From: Symsagittifera roscoffensis
Taxonomy: Eukaryota; Xenacoelomorpha; Acoela; Convolutidae
Length of the DNA: 64,000 bases
Assembly: GCF_963678635.1 (NCBI RefSeq)
Contig: NC_087071.1
Span: 35,519,680 to 35,583,679, forward strand
Reading direction: 5' to 3'
This document shows, in pieces, positions 1 to 13,413 of this stretch (position 1 is its first letter; the number at the start of each line of letters is the position of its first letter). A program made the position numbers and the translations under genes. Below the pieces are notes generated by a model that saw nothing but the letters and a program-made list of their open reading frames with translations, did no database searches and was not told where the DNA came from.

Positions 1-627
1 GAATCCACGCTTTGTGACCACACTCCTTATTTTTGATAAGAGGTACTCGAGTGTCAGTAACTTTTTTAAAATAACTGAACTAAAAATAAGAAGCATTTGC
101 GATAAAAACTAATAATAAATCATAACTAAAAGAAAGACTAACTAAACATTTATTTATGTAAAATATCTATTGCAGTACAATAGATCATGCACAATCACGA
201 AGACGAGCATCAAACAGCTAAGACGACCTTATCGCGCACAACCTACAGAATGGCTGAACACAACCGATATGCCGCTCACAACCACAACTCAAAGGATTTA
301 GAGTACGACTTGACTTCGAAGAAAAGGACTTCATTGAAACAGACCAATGACCACCTCGATGTTTAAGTATACGTACAGATCCGAGTTATAGGGCATTCCC
401 TCCAAACTCGAGCTTCACACCATTCCCAATCCAGATCGAAACACAGTTCTCAACAACCGATCAAGACCAGACAATCATAGACAGGAAAGTCGACGATTCT
501 AGCTTCCTGGAACTGTCTTCTCCAAGAACGGACAAGAAATGATGCTCGCTAAATACCAACGATCATCATCCATCCTCCATTACAGAAAGAAGTCAAAGGA
601 ACAAAAACTCTGTAAACCCCGGATGGG
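1..627 (+). mobile_element. 3' end of a diverged relative of the 17-kb element (copy 0)
   Basis: From about 345 to 627 the sequence aligns with the 3' untranslated region of copy 1 (about 19555-19911), including the run just before the LTR (CTCTGTAAAACCCGGATGGG in copy 1). Upstream of about 345 the similarity to copy 1 is lost. There, short coding-like stretches are open in several frames, for example an ATG at 187 to a stop at 364-366. Copy 0 therefore belongs to a different subfamily, or its last gene is too diverged to align by eye. Everything further 5' lies outside the window. Confidence 0.6.
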
Positions 628-702
628 TGGAACCTGATCCAAACTATATATTATTATTGATTATAAATTAGATATTTTATCCCTATAAAAAATTAAAGAG
701 TA
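628..702 (+). mobile_element. Truncated 3' LTR of copy 0
   Basis: It starts with TGGAACCTGATC, like the LTRs at 3322, 19912 and 49443, and follows them loosely for about 75 nt. It then stops abruptly at the left end of a duplicated genomic segment. The purine-rich GGATGGG immediately 5' (621-627) is the likely polypurine tract; copy 1 has the same run before its 3' LTR. Confidence 0.6.
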
Positions 703-2290
703 ATTTAAGCGAACAAGTTGGATTATGTGGGTCAATAGAATCGAGAGACAAGTCTTTAAACGTGATAAAATTTCGTCGGCACCAATGGAAAAATAACAAA
801 AAAGAAGGATCAAAAAGAGCAATTGTTTGCAAACCCCGCGTAAAGTTCACAAAATACACAGTTTGGCACCATAATGATTGTTATAATTCAATTGTGCGTT
901 TCCACTAAGTAACGCAACAAGCACCAGCAACCAGCCACTCTGATGAAACAATTTCAATGGCAAAAACTGCACTTGGTTTTCGGAACTTTTCGGCTTCGTG
1001 TTGGACTTTAGATGCAAACTATACTAGTTGGCATTTAAAAAAGGTCTCAGACCATCATGGATAGTGTTGCACAGAATGCTATTTTACCCGAGTTGTACTA
1101 AGAGAACAAGAAAGCTTTGCTTGCGACTCCACCTTTTTCAGAATTTTAATTAGATCTGCTCTTCCTCTTTTCAAGTTTTTGTAGCAAAGCAGTGTTCTAA
1201 GAGGCGAGGGGCAGTTAGCGTCACGAGTTTTAAATACTTATACAAAAGCTGCGTCATGACAAAAAAAAACAGAAAATCAGTTTTTAACGTTTTCAGAGAT
1301 TTTAGACTATCGAAGGGTGCCTCTTTCAAAACAAGCGGAGTGACTTGATTTCTTACCCCCTTATATGCAATCAGGTTGTAACCCTTCTGTTGTTCCGGGA
1401 TTCACTTCTTGGAAAGCTTATTGGCTTTTATTTTATATCTTTTTGTTTTTTCGCCGTTTAAGCAGTTTCGAAGCAAAACTTTCCAAATAAGAAACGAATA
1501 CTTTCCTCTCATTCATATCTTGTTCTTCTTCTGCATGGAATCCCCATCATTCGCCTCTAACTCCCCCTAAATTTCCATAAATTTGCTGCTGATCGCCGAC
1601 TTCTAGATCTTCTCCCACCCGAAAGGCGAAATCAGATCCCTTACGATTACCGATGTTTGACATCCAGCGATAACAATTACTGACGTCCACGGTACATTCT
1701 TGTACGGTCGATTTAATGTGGATTGACTTCTTCCAGCTTGATGTTCCGACTTTCGATACAAAAGTAACGGAATATTTGTGCTCGGGGTGGGTTTTTTTTT
1801 CTTCAGACAAATTTCGACTTTTTAACTAGCCATTTTTGACGGAACTTTTTTATATCATTCGAAAGCCATTGTTGTCCTGAGCTCAAATTTCAAAAGATAT
1901 TTCACCTGTGATTATTTTTCGTAAAGTTATGAGGGTTTAAAGATTGCCATTTTGGCCATTTTGACCAACTTGACAATTAACGCGCGATATAGTTCGCGCT
2001 ATTAACGCGTAAGCGGAGATTTAATCCGACTTATAAATCCTTCCAAATTGGTTGAACGAAGCTTATTTTCCATAATTGATTTGTTACAAGGAGCGAAATC
2101 TATCCTTTTGTACTTTATATGGCGTGTGGGGTGATGATTTTTATAAAAAAATTTCAAATTTTAGAATTTTTTTTTTTCATTTTGTTTTATTTCATTGAAT
2201 TTTTTAAATGTTATTACTGCTCCATAAACCTTAAAAGACAGTCGGAACATTCAGGGCTTCGCCCTGATACGAGCAGTCTTGTTGATTTTA
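703..2290 (+). repeat. Duplicated genomic segment, unit 1 (empty-site copy)
   Basis: This 1.59-kb segment recurs with high identity as 2546-3321 joined to 20322-20535 and 21603-22195. Unit 2 is interrupted by the 17-kb provirus and by a 1.06-kb DNA transposon. Unit 1 carries neither insertion and so shows the ancestral sequence at both sites: AAAA at 1475-1478 and GTCC at 1685-1688. The right third of the unit is a Helentron-like element. Confidence 0.85.
1742..2280 (+). mobile_element. Helentron-like non-autonomous element, copy A
   Basis: One of four well-conserved ~540-bp copies (others at 21656, 43903 and 44908). It starts with TGTTCCGAC. The exact inverted repeat GTCGGAACA lies at 2241-2249, not at the end. 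It is followed by the hairpin CAGGGCTTCGCCCTG (2252-2266) and then ATACGAGCAGTCTT. A 5' terminal repeat, a subterminal 3' repeat and a terminal hairpin are the plan of Helentron (Helitron2) ends, called asymmetric TIRs. No transposase is encoded. The class assignment is inferred from end structure only. Confidence 0.6.
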
Positions 2291-2545
2291 TTATCTTTTT
2301 TTTCTTGAAGTTTCTATAGTTAAAAAAAGTTAAATCTGAGGCACCAGCAGAGTTTTGGAAATAGCAATTAAGACATCTTTCCCACAGATGGTAGCAGGTA
2401 GATCACTGCTTGGACTACGGCTTAAAATATCATCTATAATTTTAACTCCGTGTGTTTTCTTTTTCTATTGTCCTGTTCAACCGGAATTAGTCTGTTCAGC
2501 CAACAAGTGATTTTTTAAACATCATTACGAGGCCAAACTGTGCAC
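2291..2545. other. Spacer between duplicated units
   Basis: No gene is seen. The right end (2526-2546) contains the ACGAGGCCAAACTGTGCACTGG motif region, which recurs near 27536, 40800 and 48478. Confidence 0.4.
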
Positions 2546-3321
2546 TGGTTAAGCGAACAAGTTGGATTGTGTGGGTCAATAGAATCCCGAGACAAGTCTT
2601 TAAACGTGTTAAAATTTCGTCGGCACCAATGGAAAAATAACAAAAACGGAAGATCAAAAAGAGCAATTGTTTGCAAACCCCGCGTAAAGTCACAAAATAC
2701 ACAGTTTGGCACCATAATGATTGTTATAATTCAATTGCGCATTTCCACTAAGTAACACAACAAGCACCAGCAACCAGCCACTCTGATGAAACAATTTCAA
2801 TGGCAAAAACTGCACTTGGTTTTTGGAACTTTTCGGCTTCAAGTTGGACTTTAGATGCAAACTATACTATTTGGCATTTAAAAAAGGTCTCAGACCATCA
2901 TGGATAGTGTTGCACAGAATGCTATTTTACCTAATTTGAACGAAGATAACAAAAAAGCTCTGCTTACGACTCCCCCTTTCAGAATTTTAATTAGATCTGC
3001 TCTTCTTCTTCTCAAGTTTTTGTAACAAAGCAGTGTTCTAAGAGGCGAGGGGCAGTTAGCGTCACGAGTAGTTTTAAATACTTATACAAAAGCTGCGTCA
3101 TGACAAAAAAAAACAGAAAATCATTTTTTAACGTTTTCAGAGATTTAAGATTATCTCGAAGGGTGCCTTTTTCAAAACAAGCGGAGTGACTTGATTTCTT
3201 ACCCCCTTATATGCAATCAGGTTGTAACCCTTCTGTTGTTCCGGGATTCACTTCTTGGAAAGCTTGGCTTTGATTTTATATCTTTTTGTTTTTTCGCCGT
3301 TTAAGCAGTTTCGAAGCAAAA
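2546..3321 (+). repeat. Duplicated genomic segment, unit 2, left part
   Basis: Matches 703-1478 closely. It ends at the AAAA target site (3318-3321), where the copy 1 5' LTR begins; the unit resumes at 20322 after the provirus. Confidence 0.85.
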
Positions 3322-3502
3322 TGGAACCTGATCTAAACTATATTTTATGATTGAGACTAGAAAGTATAAGAGTAAGATTAGGATCGGTATTAGACTAAGA
3401 AGTTGCACGAATCCATCCGGCCGAAAATAAGATAGCGTGACGAGCAGACGATGTACCCTATCCGAAATTACTCTATGAGTTAACCACCTCGGTTATAACT
3501 CA
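3322..3502 (+). repeat. 5' LTR of copy 1, internally deleted
   Basis: Only 181 bp, against 410 bp for the 3' LTR. The first ~33 nt are joined directly to the last ~148 nt, so about 229 bp is missing. The lost part held the AATAAA and the paired hairpins seen in full LTRs. GTATAAGAG near the deletion joint is kept. Over the shared part I count two differences from the 3' LTR. Confidence 0.9.
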
Positions 3503-3504
3503 TC

Positions 3505-3524
3505 TGGTGCGACCATAAGTCTCG
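3505..3524 (+). promoter_or_regulatory. Primer binding site (copy 1)
   Basis: TGGTGCGACCATAAGTCTCG begins two bases after the LTR. Its complement reads like a tRNA 3' end: an acceptor ending in CCA, with a TTCGAGA-type T-loop further in. The match implies priming by a host tRNA, but one base of the acceptor appears to be missing and I could not name the tRNA. Confidence 0.7.
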
Positions 3525-3589
3525 AATAAGACCTTAATAGCTTAGATTTAACCAAAAATAGATTAGAATTTAGACAAAACATTTTAAAA

Positions 3590-3874
3590 ATGTTATACGA
3601 TTATAGTTTAATCGAAATGTCTCTACGACTCAATAGATCAGAGCCGATATTCCGAACGATAACAGAACTACCCGGAATCGTAAGACGACCTCGAACAAGA
3701 GACGACATACGACAAAGTAGAAACTTACCATATAGTTATATGATTGTACGGCAAAAGCCAACACAAACTTTTATATTTAGAATCCTATTAGCAATGAATT
3801 TAGATTTTCATTTGCAAACAAAAAATTTGAAGTCAATCTTCATAATCATTTCAGGCGCTAAACAAAATTATTAA
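3590..3874 (+). CDS. Leader ORF of copy 1, small Arg-rich protein
   Basis: A 94-aa ORF in the untranslated leader, 66 nt after the primer site. The first 77 residues match the ORF at 49940-50173 in copy 2; copy 1 runs longer because the copy 2 stop after the LQT motif is replaced by a sense codon. The protein is rich in Arg and Leu, with no signal peptide or known domain. It could be a small accessory protein, an upstream ORF controlling downstream translation, or the first coding exon of a spliced mRNA. Conservation of the frame in both copies is the only evidence that it is translated. Confidence 0.45.
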   Translation: MLYDYSLIEMSLRLNRSEPIFRTITELPGIVRRPRTRDDIRQSRNLPYSYMIVRQKPTQTFIFRILLAMNLDFHLQTKNLKSIFIIISGAKQNY

Positions 3875-4751
3875 TATACAATAACGATTGATAAAAAGAT
3901 CCCAGATCGTTTTCTTAAATTCTGCAGTCTTATATAAAACATGTTTGAAAAATATTTATTGAAAATCAAAACAAAATTAGTAGCATGACAATAAATTGTT
4001 AGTAATCATAAAATCATCTGTTGTCCCAGCTTCATCACCTAAACATAACAGCAATCATAAGCTCACTAATACCATTAAAAAAATAAATCTTTTTCTTAAA
4101 TAAATTTAAACCATTTTTAAACTTAAATTCATTTAATTTTAAAATCAGATCATCAAGGCTTATCCTCGGATCTTAATTAATTTTCTATTTCACTAAATTC
4201 AAAAACCTAATCATCAAGGCCTATCCTTGGATCAAAAAGAACAATTTTGTTCTCCCCCACCCACTTAGCAAGTGTCTAACGACCTCAAACGTCGATTCAC
4301 TATCCAACCCTTCCAAAAAACCCAAGACTAATAGAAATTTTTCAACAAAACTAACCATTCAAATTAGGATAAACAGTGAAGAACTTCGGTTATTCATCCT
4401 TCACTTGAACCCTCCTCTTACCAGACCCAGGATAAATCTTAAACTTAGTAAGTTTAAAATAGTATCTAACGAACTACTTGCGTTCTAATTATACCTGAAC
4501 CTTGTGGATCGATTTACTATTCTCCAACCCTTGAACACAATCACTACCCCTAAGTAAGATTAAGTAAGTTAACACCTTAGCTTATACTAGCCACGAGAAA
4601 GTAAAAAGTCATTCTTCGGAATCGATATACTTTTCTCTCCAACCCTGAACAAATAGACCCAGGTTAAGCTAACCAAAAAAATCGTAAGGACTAACAGTTT
4701 AAGAAAGTTGACATCATCTAACAACTTTTTGCATCCCTCGTCCTAAACCTT
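3875..4751 (+). promoter_or_regulatory. Structured 5' leader of copy 1
   Basis: This long untranslated leader is conserved with 50174-51111. It contains two hairpins built on ATCAAGG-CTTAT-CCTTGGAT (4148-4172 and 4209-4233). A longer stem (4375-4406) has a GTGAAG/CTTCAC base and an inner AAC-TTCG-GTT tetraloop. Tandem GTAAGA and GTAAGT motifs (GT at 4554 and 4564) look like splice donors. Packaging or dimerisation and splicing of subgenomic RNA are plausible roles, by analogy with retroviruses. Confidence 0.45.
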
Positions 4752-5196
4752 ATGTCATTCAAAAATCTAGGAAATAAACAAACAATCGTTTTACACAACT
4801 GTGAGATAGATAACCAAAAATACAATCTTGTAATCACACCTCATACACAAACAGTTGGATCTATTAGAACAAAACGACTAACAATAAAAAAAAATAATAA
4901 ACAAACAAAGACAAATTACACGAAAAAGATTTTCAAAAAATAGAAACGCATTTTCAGAATCAGAAGCCAGCAATTTAGATGAACTCTATAAATTAAAAAA
5001 ATCGATTGATAAAAATTGTCCCATTCACGATCAATTATATTTTTCCGACTCAGAAACAACTTCAAATTCATCAAAAAGAGGAAAAAGAAGAATAAAAAAG
5101 CAATATAAACACAAACCAGTACACTTGTATAATTGGAATCAACCAATTAGACTCATCGATAGTTATATATTAACAGTCATTAAACAAAAAAAATGA
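4752..5196 (+). pseudogene. Basic Arg/Lys-rich pre-gag ORF, frameshifted (copy 1)
   Basis: The first ~45 codons match the intact 155-codon ORF at 51112-51579. Near 4890, in an A-rich run, the spacing changes and the frame is lost; the continuous ORF stops at 4943. The remaining sequence (Ser/Glu-rich middle and basic C-terminus) can be followed in another frame up to the gag start at 5193. See the copy 2 entry for the protein. Confidence 0.7.
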
Positions 5197-8100
5197 GCCA
5201 CAGCCACACTCAAAGTGACGATAGTCCAGATGACGAAGAGGTTTACCCGATAATAGAGGGCAGAATGACTTTTGCAAGAATTTACTTCTAAATTTGTTTG
5301 AACCCGGAATCAGCCCATGCAAAGCAAAATTCCCAGATGTAAAAATCAAAAGACAAATTATTGAACATTATCTGAAAAATATATGTAATTTAACACAACA
5401 ATACGGAATCTACACCATAGAATTCAGCACACCAAATCCGAATCACCGTAAATATGTAATTCAAACAGACGATCTTGAATTAGAATTTTCAAAAGTATTC
5501 TTAGAATATATTAAAAGCATACAATATCATAACTCACAAAGAGCAAACTTCATATTTACTAACGAAGTTTTTGCAATAATATATAGCTATATTTCAATAT
5601 TAGAAAAAACAGAATTTCAAAGTATCTCACCAACTGAAACATCCAAACATACCAAAGTACGACATAAAATCACATTATTTTCAACTTTTATACATATAAT
5701 CAAAGAAAATTTCACTAAAGACGAGGTTTCACGACACACAAAACATGACTTACAAAAAATTTTGGTATGGTTTATAATAGATTATTTCACACATAATATA
5801 GACTTAATTTCACAAGCAAGAAAAAACTTCAGACCTCAAAATTCAAATGATGATACTGCCATTACAGAACCGTCAGACTACGTTTGGGACCCTGATTGGT
5901 CTCATCATGCATTCATAAATATCCCACAATCAATCTCCAGTCAAGCAATAAGTACAATATCTTACCAAAGAGATTATGTGAAAGTAGTACCAATAACCAT
6001 TGATGCAACACCATTAAACTACAATACATTTTTACCTGATACGCGAAATAACAGTTTAAATTCGACCGTCATACACAATGAAAAACCTTAATGGAACTAG
6101 AAATCTTACACAACAAGATATCAAAACACCATCACACTTCATAAATGAAGAAATTGTCCAAACAACAACAACTACACAACAAAGTATTTCACCAATACAT
6201 CCAAATTTAACAACACCAAAAAATACAAATACTTCATTGGCACAAGTAACCTTACAATCAACCGTTAAACCTTCGGTTGCTCCAAAATATTCACAAATGG
6301 ATTATCAAACATATAGACCTATGACAGTACCATCAAAACCACGAAGAACGTTCACGAGGAACACTTTCGCAGAACACAATTATAATTATGCACATTCGTC
6401 AAAAACAAAATATCCCCCACGAAAAACTAATAATAATCATGTCTGTTCTCACTATTGGGACAACCCAATAACAACAACCAACTCAGTAAATTTTTGAACA
6501 AACTCACATCCTCCACAGGATCGTAGTGAAAATTACCCATTCTTTCAGCAAAATAAAAATAAAAAGCAAGCACCTCATCATACAGATTATTTATCATCTG
6601 ATGATGATTATTTACAACCAGATATTTTTGCACCGTATACCCAAGAATATCGCAAACAAGGAGCGCAAAAACCTTATACATATAATAGAATTTTTTCTCC
6701 AAATCCAACAGATACACGAAATCAACAACCAACACAAATGCAAAATCCAACTAATACACAATCTTTTCAACCAATTCAACCACAAAACCCAATGATTATA
6801 AACTCGTACCAACCAACTCAAATGCAAAATGAAATACCACTCCCATATTACCTTCAACAACACGAAAAAACCAAAAATCAACTTTCAAATTTTTCACAAA
6901 TGCCAAATGCCGCAGAATCACTACAAATGACAATGAATCTATACCTTATGGATGGATCATCAATAACATCAAATAAACCACTAATGGTATTCACAGGAAC
7001 AGACCCTGAATATTCTGTAGAAGATTATTTAAATGCAGTAACAGCAAATTTAATTTTAAATATAGGACCTGAACATATTAATACACCACTACATCAAAAT
7101 TGGATACATCGACGCACAGCGTTGATACAAACAACTTTAGATGGCGCAGCTCAAAAATGGTTTTCAGTTCTACCTATAGAAATAAAATCAGACTGGAAAA
7201 GATTTACACAAGAATTTTCAAAAATGTTTGACTCCGAAAGAAATAAACAACACCAAAGAGTTTTATGTAATGAAATTCGCAGATTACCAAATAAAACCAT
7301 CAAACGAAACACTAGTTCGAAAAGCATATTCACTTAATACACATGACTATAAAAACACAAAAATGACAGAAATTTTAATGATGACTTTAACACCTTAATT
7401 AAGGAAAATAGCAATAAAAAAGAGAGCATCTCATCCTTCTTCAATTCGAGAGCGAGATTTAGATTTTCGAAAACTAGTAGACAAACTAGAGCAAGCGGAA
7501 ATCACAATGAAGCTTAAAGAAACAGAAAATCTAAAACTATAATATGTTAATCGAATCGAAACAAACACTACACATATCAATAACATACAGGAATCAGATA
7601 CAGACCTAGTTGAAAAAATCACTGAGAACTAAATATTTTTGAAAAACATCCAAATTTTAAAGGCAAACCATCTTTCGAAAAATGGTGTAATTATTGCCGA
7701 CGATACGGACATAGTATTTCGGAATGTAGACAAAAACAACTAGATAACCAGAACAAACCTCAAAAGTATAAAGAACCAAACAAATCATTCTATCAATATA
7801 TGAAAAAAGATCAAAATCTACCAAACAAAAATGTATATAGTAACAACAGTTCAAGAAAACCACTTCCAAACAACACAGGTTACACAAGGAATCAATCACC
7901 ATATAACTCAAGTTATAGAGGAAGATCACCAGAACGAAGAAATACAAAGAATTCTTCACAAAAGCATTATAATCGATCAAATAGTCGAAATAACTATACG
8001 AGATCAAATTCAAATGCAACACAATTTGTTTCTAGATCCAATTCCCAATCAAACCCAAGAAATAAACATTATTCCAATAATCAATCACGAAACTCATCAT

Positions 8101-11100
8101 ATAACAGAAATAGAAACTATTCAAATAATCGAAACAGAAGTTATTCGAACAATCGAAATCAAAATTACCCGAACAATCAATCAAGAAATAACTCATATAA
8201 CAGATCAAACTATCACCGATCAAACGACAATTATCAAAACAGATCACAAAATAATTCACAAAATCGAAATTCAAGTTATAATAATCGATATAGAAATTAT
8301 TCTCAATCACCACATAGAAATAATAACCATTATAATAATTCTAAACATCGCTACAGAAGTAGTACACCCAAACATCAAAGACATATTAATCAAGTACAAT
8401 CAAATGAAGAAACAACATCAGACCCCCCAGGTATTGACGACACAGGAAATAACGAACTACAACTAAATCAAATAAACTGTGGATCATCAGACACAGAAAG
8501 TGATACAGAAAACACTATCTCCATAAATATGATAGCAGTCGAAAACGACTACGAACCTATTATATACGAGCAACCTTTCACATCACATATATATGAAAAT
8601 CAATTGGAACTTCTTCACAATTATTATATTGAACCCATCAATACTACACAAACTGTACAAGAAGTAAACAAAATCAACACCGTAAATAAACCCAGTGAAA
8701 ATGACAAAACAAAATGCTGAAATAACAATCATATTTACCAAAATGTACAAAAAGAACAACCCAAAGAAAAAATTTGGACAATACCATTTCTTTTAGAAAG
8801 TCCAAGAAACAAAGAAATTCAACCACCAGATCTTGAAATTGATTTTTTAATTGATTCAGGAGCAAAATCAAACATTATTAACATTCCTACATGGAATGAA
8901 ATCAAATCATTACACCCAAAATTAACGCCTCTTGCAACCTCTAGTAAACTAGCAACAGCACAAGAATCAACATTATTAAATTATGGAAAAGTTCAATTAT
9001 TCCTCCTCCCCACACGAACAATGGAGCAAAATAAAATTCTAAACAAACCATTTAAACAAATATTTCATATCACTGATAATAAACACAATATCATTGGCAT
9101 ACCATTTATCTCGAAATATATACCAACAATCAACATCTTGAATAGTAAAATACTAATCAAAGATGAGTACACAAAAACAAAAAATACAGCTCTAACATTT
9201 TTTCAAAGATTAAATAAACAACCACCATTCTTTTCAAAATTTTATCCAATTTATAACCAACAACGGAAACACCTGAAACCACTATCAGGAAATGTATATA
9301 ACTTTTCAATAAAACAAGTTCACCAATATGATAAAAGTCAAAACAAACAACAACTTTTTAAGTCAGACTTTGAATTTAAACCTATCCATAAGTTTTTCAA
9401 AATCACGATTTCATCTATAAAATATTTGAAAAATACTGATTCAGACATCATTTCGTTACATGTATATAACAATACACCGTATCAAGTAACATTACCCTTA
9501 GGACTTTTAGGATATTGCGAAACAAACGCTACAATATCACCCGTACATGAAAAAGCATACCGCATAAATAATATTTTTCAATTATTAGATATTTGTCAAT
9601 CCACAATTCTTAACGAAGAACTATCCATAAATATTATAATAAATAATGAAAAAAGAAATAAAGATTATTTCACAATAACCCCATACTTTAAACCTACGTT
9701 CAATATAACAAACTACACAAAAGAACAACAACAATTTTTAACGATGTTTAACTTTGAACACTCGCAAATTACACAAATCGAATTTGACAAACTAGCAAAA
9801 AAACTGTAAAAATACTCAACAGTCTATGCAACATCAAAATTTGATTTTGGGAAAATCAGTTCATCACTACATCTCCCGTTAAAACCTGACGCAGTTTTCA
9901 AAAAACAAAGAGCTAGTAAAGTACCAATTCATTTACACGACAAAGTAAATAGATTACTTGATATTTTAGAACAATACAAAATTATCTCACCAGTAAACAA
10001 AGAAGAGCAACCAAAAGGTAACACATTTATTAACCCTGTTATAATCCTAGCAAAAGGAGAATCATTAAAAATAGTTTTAGACGCTAGATACCTCAATTCA
10101 CTAGTAGACGAATCAAAATGCAATTGGCCTATTGAACCAATACAAGTTATTTTAACAAAAATAAACGGAAAATACTTTACAACCGCAGATATGAATAGTG
10201 CATACAATCAAATGCCATTAGATGAAAAATCACGACATTTAACACAATTTGTTATGGAAATCAACAATATGAATTCAACCGCCTATTCTATGGAATATCC
10301 ATAGGACCAGCAGCATTTTCAGCTTTTATGAGCAAAATTTTTAGACCACTAATACTTAAGAAAAACGCAATCACCTATTTAAACGATGTTTTTATGCAAT
10401 CACAGACAAAAGAAGAAATGTTTACAGTTTTAGAACACTATCATAAAATATTTCAGAATGAAAATCTGAAGGCCGCCCCCGATAAATCACACTTCTTTTT
10501 AACACGAGTTAAATTTTTGGGACATAACATAGAAAGAAAGACAATCACTCCATTAAAATCACGCAGTGATGCTATTCAAAAAATTCAACCACCAACAAAC
10601 AAAAAGAAAATCCAAGAATTCCTTGGAATGTAAAATTTCTTAAGCAAATACGTTTATAAAATGCAATTATATTTAAGACCATTCTATAATATCCTCAGAC
10701 AACAAAATAATTTTGAATGGAATACTGAACATCAAACACGATTTGAAGAAATTAAAAAGATTTAACTGAACAAATTTCAAACACAATTCCAGATCCAAAT
10801 CAACCATTCTATGCAATGTGCGATGCTTCAAATTTTGGCATCGGCGCAGCATTACTACAATCACACAATGGTACAAATAAAATGAACCTTATATCAGCAA
10901 ATTCCCGATTATTCAATCAAGCAGAGCTACGACTCTCAACTCTATTGAGAGAATGTACAGCTATAATTTATACGCTTACAGAATATGAATTTTTGATACT
11001 TGGATCAAAACATCCAACAGTTCTATTCACAGATCATAAACCAATCATTTTTCTCTTTACACAGAAGTCAAATCCAAATAACCGAGTTTATAGATTTCAA

Positions 11101-13413
11101 TTAATTCTAATGAAATTTCCAAACTTACATATAGTTTGGACAGGAGGAAAGAATCTTGCATTACCAGATACATTAAGTTGAAATACACCACCTGAATTAC
11201 TCACACGAAAAACTACAGTTGAAATACCGAAAAATATAAAATTTTATCTTGCAAAAGACGAAACATCACCCCGAATAGAATGCAAATATGCAGTAAAAAC
11301 TGACATTGAACAATCACAGATAAATAACTTACAACACTTCCCGCTTTACTTAGATTGCCAAAATAACCACTACGAAGTTGATCTACTTGGAACATCAACT
11401 TTGAAACCAATTCCATACTCACAATGGATAAAAAATAACACCCAACAAAAACGAATCAAACACCACTCGCATAAAACAGACCTTTTTCCGTTAATTGAAA
11501 AAGAAAATTTAACTGATAAAATAAATTTATCAGGACCACAAACAAATGATTCAAAATACACAATAAATCAAGTTTTCGACCTCCATGACCCACTTGACAC
11601 AATTCCTTTATCTAAATTAGAAATTGAAAACATTTTTCTCCCCCCAACAGATAAAATTACAATTAATACCTTAAAACAGTATCAAAACCTTGACCCAGTA
11701 ATTAGACAACTAAAATCAAGGCACAAATACAAAACTAAGCCCGTAAAAGCAGTTACAACAATCTTAGGAAATAAAACACTCCTCCGATATTTCCGAAAAT
11801 TTAATAATACAACAATTAATGAAAACACAGACCTTCTAGAATATCAATTAAATGTTTTTACAGTTCCCTGTCTCCCTTTAAGTATGATTCTAATAGCTTT
11901 TAATATTTCACATACACAAAACATTAAAGGACACTCTGGATCAGAGAAAACTTATTCATTTTTCATACAAAATGTTTATTTCCCAAATGCACCAATTTGG
12001 TTAAAAGTACTATGCAATGATTGTATAGTATGTCAGCTAAATAAACCTTATCCAAATCAAAAACAAATAGCACAAAAACAAGATTTTAAAGGACAAAGTT
12101 TATATTTTAACCACCGTATTTCATTCGATACAAAAGGACCAATTTCACCATCATCTGAAGGAAACTCCTACATTATGGTAATTGTTGACGCATTTACACA
12201 TTATGTAGCACTTAACCCAGTACCACATTGTAACGCTTATTACGCTTACACAACATTTTATGAACACTGGATAGCCAAATTCGGATTACCCGAAATTTTA
12301 GTTACAGACAACGGTACAGAATTCATAAATAATGAAATCATCACACTATGTCATTTATATAACATTAAGCACAAACCGCGTACATCTCATGCACCTTGGA
12401 CAAACGGTTTAGTCGAAGGTATGAACCGTTCACTACAAGAATATCTTACATGTATCATAAATGGAAATGATACAAGATACACCGAATGGTCAGCAGATGT
12501 AAAATTATTTCCCTTAGCATATAATTCACAAATTTTGACAACTCTAGGAATGTCACCATATGAAATTGTTTTTAATCAAAAGCCACGTAAACCAATTATG
12601 TTTACAGCAAACTCTCATAAAAATGCACAAGGTCATTGCCTACCGAATAAAGACTCAATTTGTTATAACCTACCTTTACACACGCACGAGGAAGATCATT
12701 TTTATCACCCACAAATCCTTAAATTAGCCTCCGGTACACACACCGAATGGATTTTAAATAGAGATAAAATACACAACGAAATTTACCAAAAAGTAACAAA
12801 AAAATTGTTACAAAGGCAAAACATTAACGAACAAACAAATTCACGCTTTACACCAGCCTCCGAATTAAAAATTGGAACATTTGTCTTAATACCAAATTTT
12901 AATACACAAAAAGGAATTTCTAAACAATTACAACCCTTTTGTAAAGGACCATACCAAATAACTGCCAAACCCACTGACGTATCATATAAAATCACCGATT
13001 CAGATCAGAAAGAAATTGTTCAACATAGAAACAATCTATTGCCCTACTACCCAAAAGAATACGCACTACGCGAACTAACTCAATTATATTCTTTCACAGG
13101 TTTAAAAGTTATTCAAAATCACCCACATACGGAAAAAGAAATAATTGAACAAAATGACATTCACCTTGAAAAACAAAATAAAAAATCAACTACAACCAAA
13201 AACAATACAAAAAAGCTAGATCAAATTATACCTCAAAAAGAAAGAAAAAATAGAAGAATGGTAGAAAAAATTATACCCCAAGAACAAGTCGAGAAATCAG
13301 AACATAGAGAGTCATCACGACTTAGAAATCAACCACGCAAAAACTACAAGACATTCATCCCACAATCTAAAATATTAAAGAAAGTTGAATTTCAAAAACA
13401 GCTTAAATTTTAA
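5193..13413 (+). pseudogene. gag-pol polyprotein gene of copy 1, broken
   Basis: Collinear with the intact 51554-59776 frame, but interrupted many times. A deletion near 5255 leads to a stop near 5290, and there is an extra A near 6082. Stops or shifts follow near 6495 and 7300 (about 17 nt lost), then at 7396, 7541, 8717, 9807, 10255, 10631, 10758 and 11179. Open blocks between breaks include 5294-6091, 6738-7337, 7800-8720 and 9021-9809. The integrase block 11401-13413 (670 codons) is uninterrupted. At the RT active site the first Asp of the YLDD box has become Asn (near 10381), and the residue after the protease DSGA motif is Lys instead of Glu. This gene cannot produce a working polyprotein. 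Confidence 0.93.

Noticed and set aside
1547-1810. 87-codon minus-strand ORF repeated at 20319-20561 and 43750-43971
   Set aside because: Recurs because it lies in the duplicated segment and the Helentron-like family; the shared frame is the repeat, not a gene.
2252-2280. CCTGATACGAG after the hairpin considered as a hammerhead ribozyme core
   Set aside because: CTGATGA and the GAAA partner are missing, so the catalytic core cannot be formed.
7831-8466. 211-codon ORF in a second frame of gag
   Set aside because: A shadow of the low-complexity Asn/Ser/Arg region; AAT/TCA-rich repeats leave other frames open.
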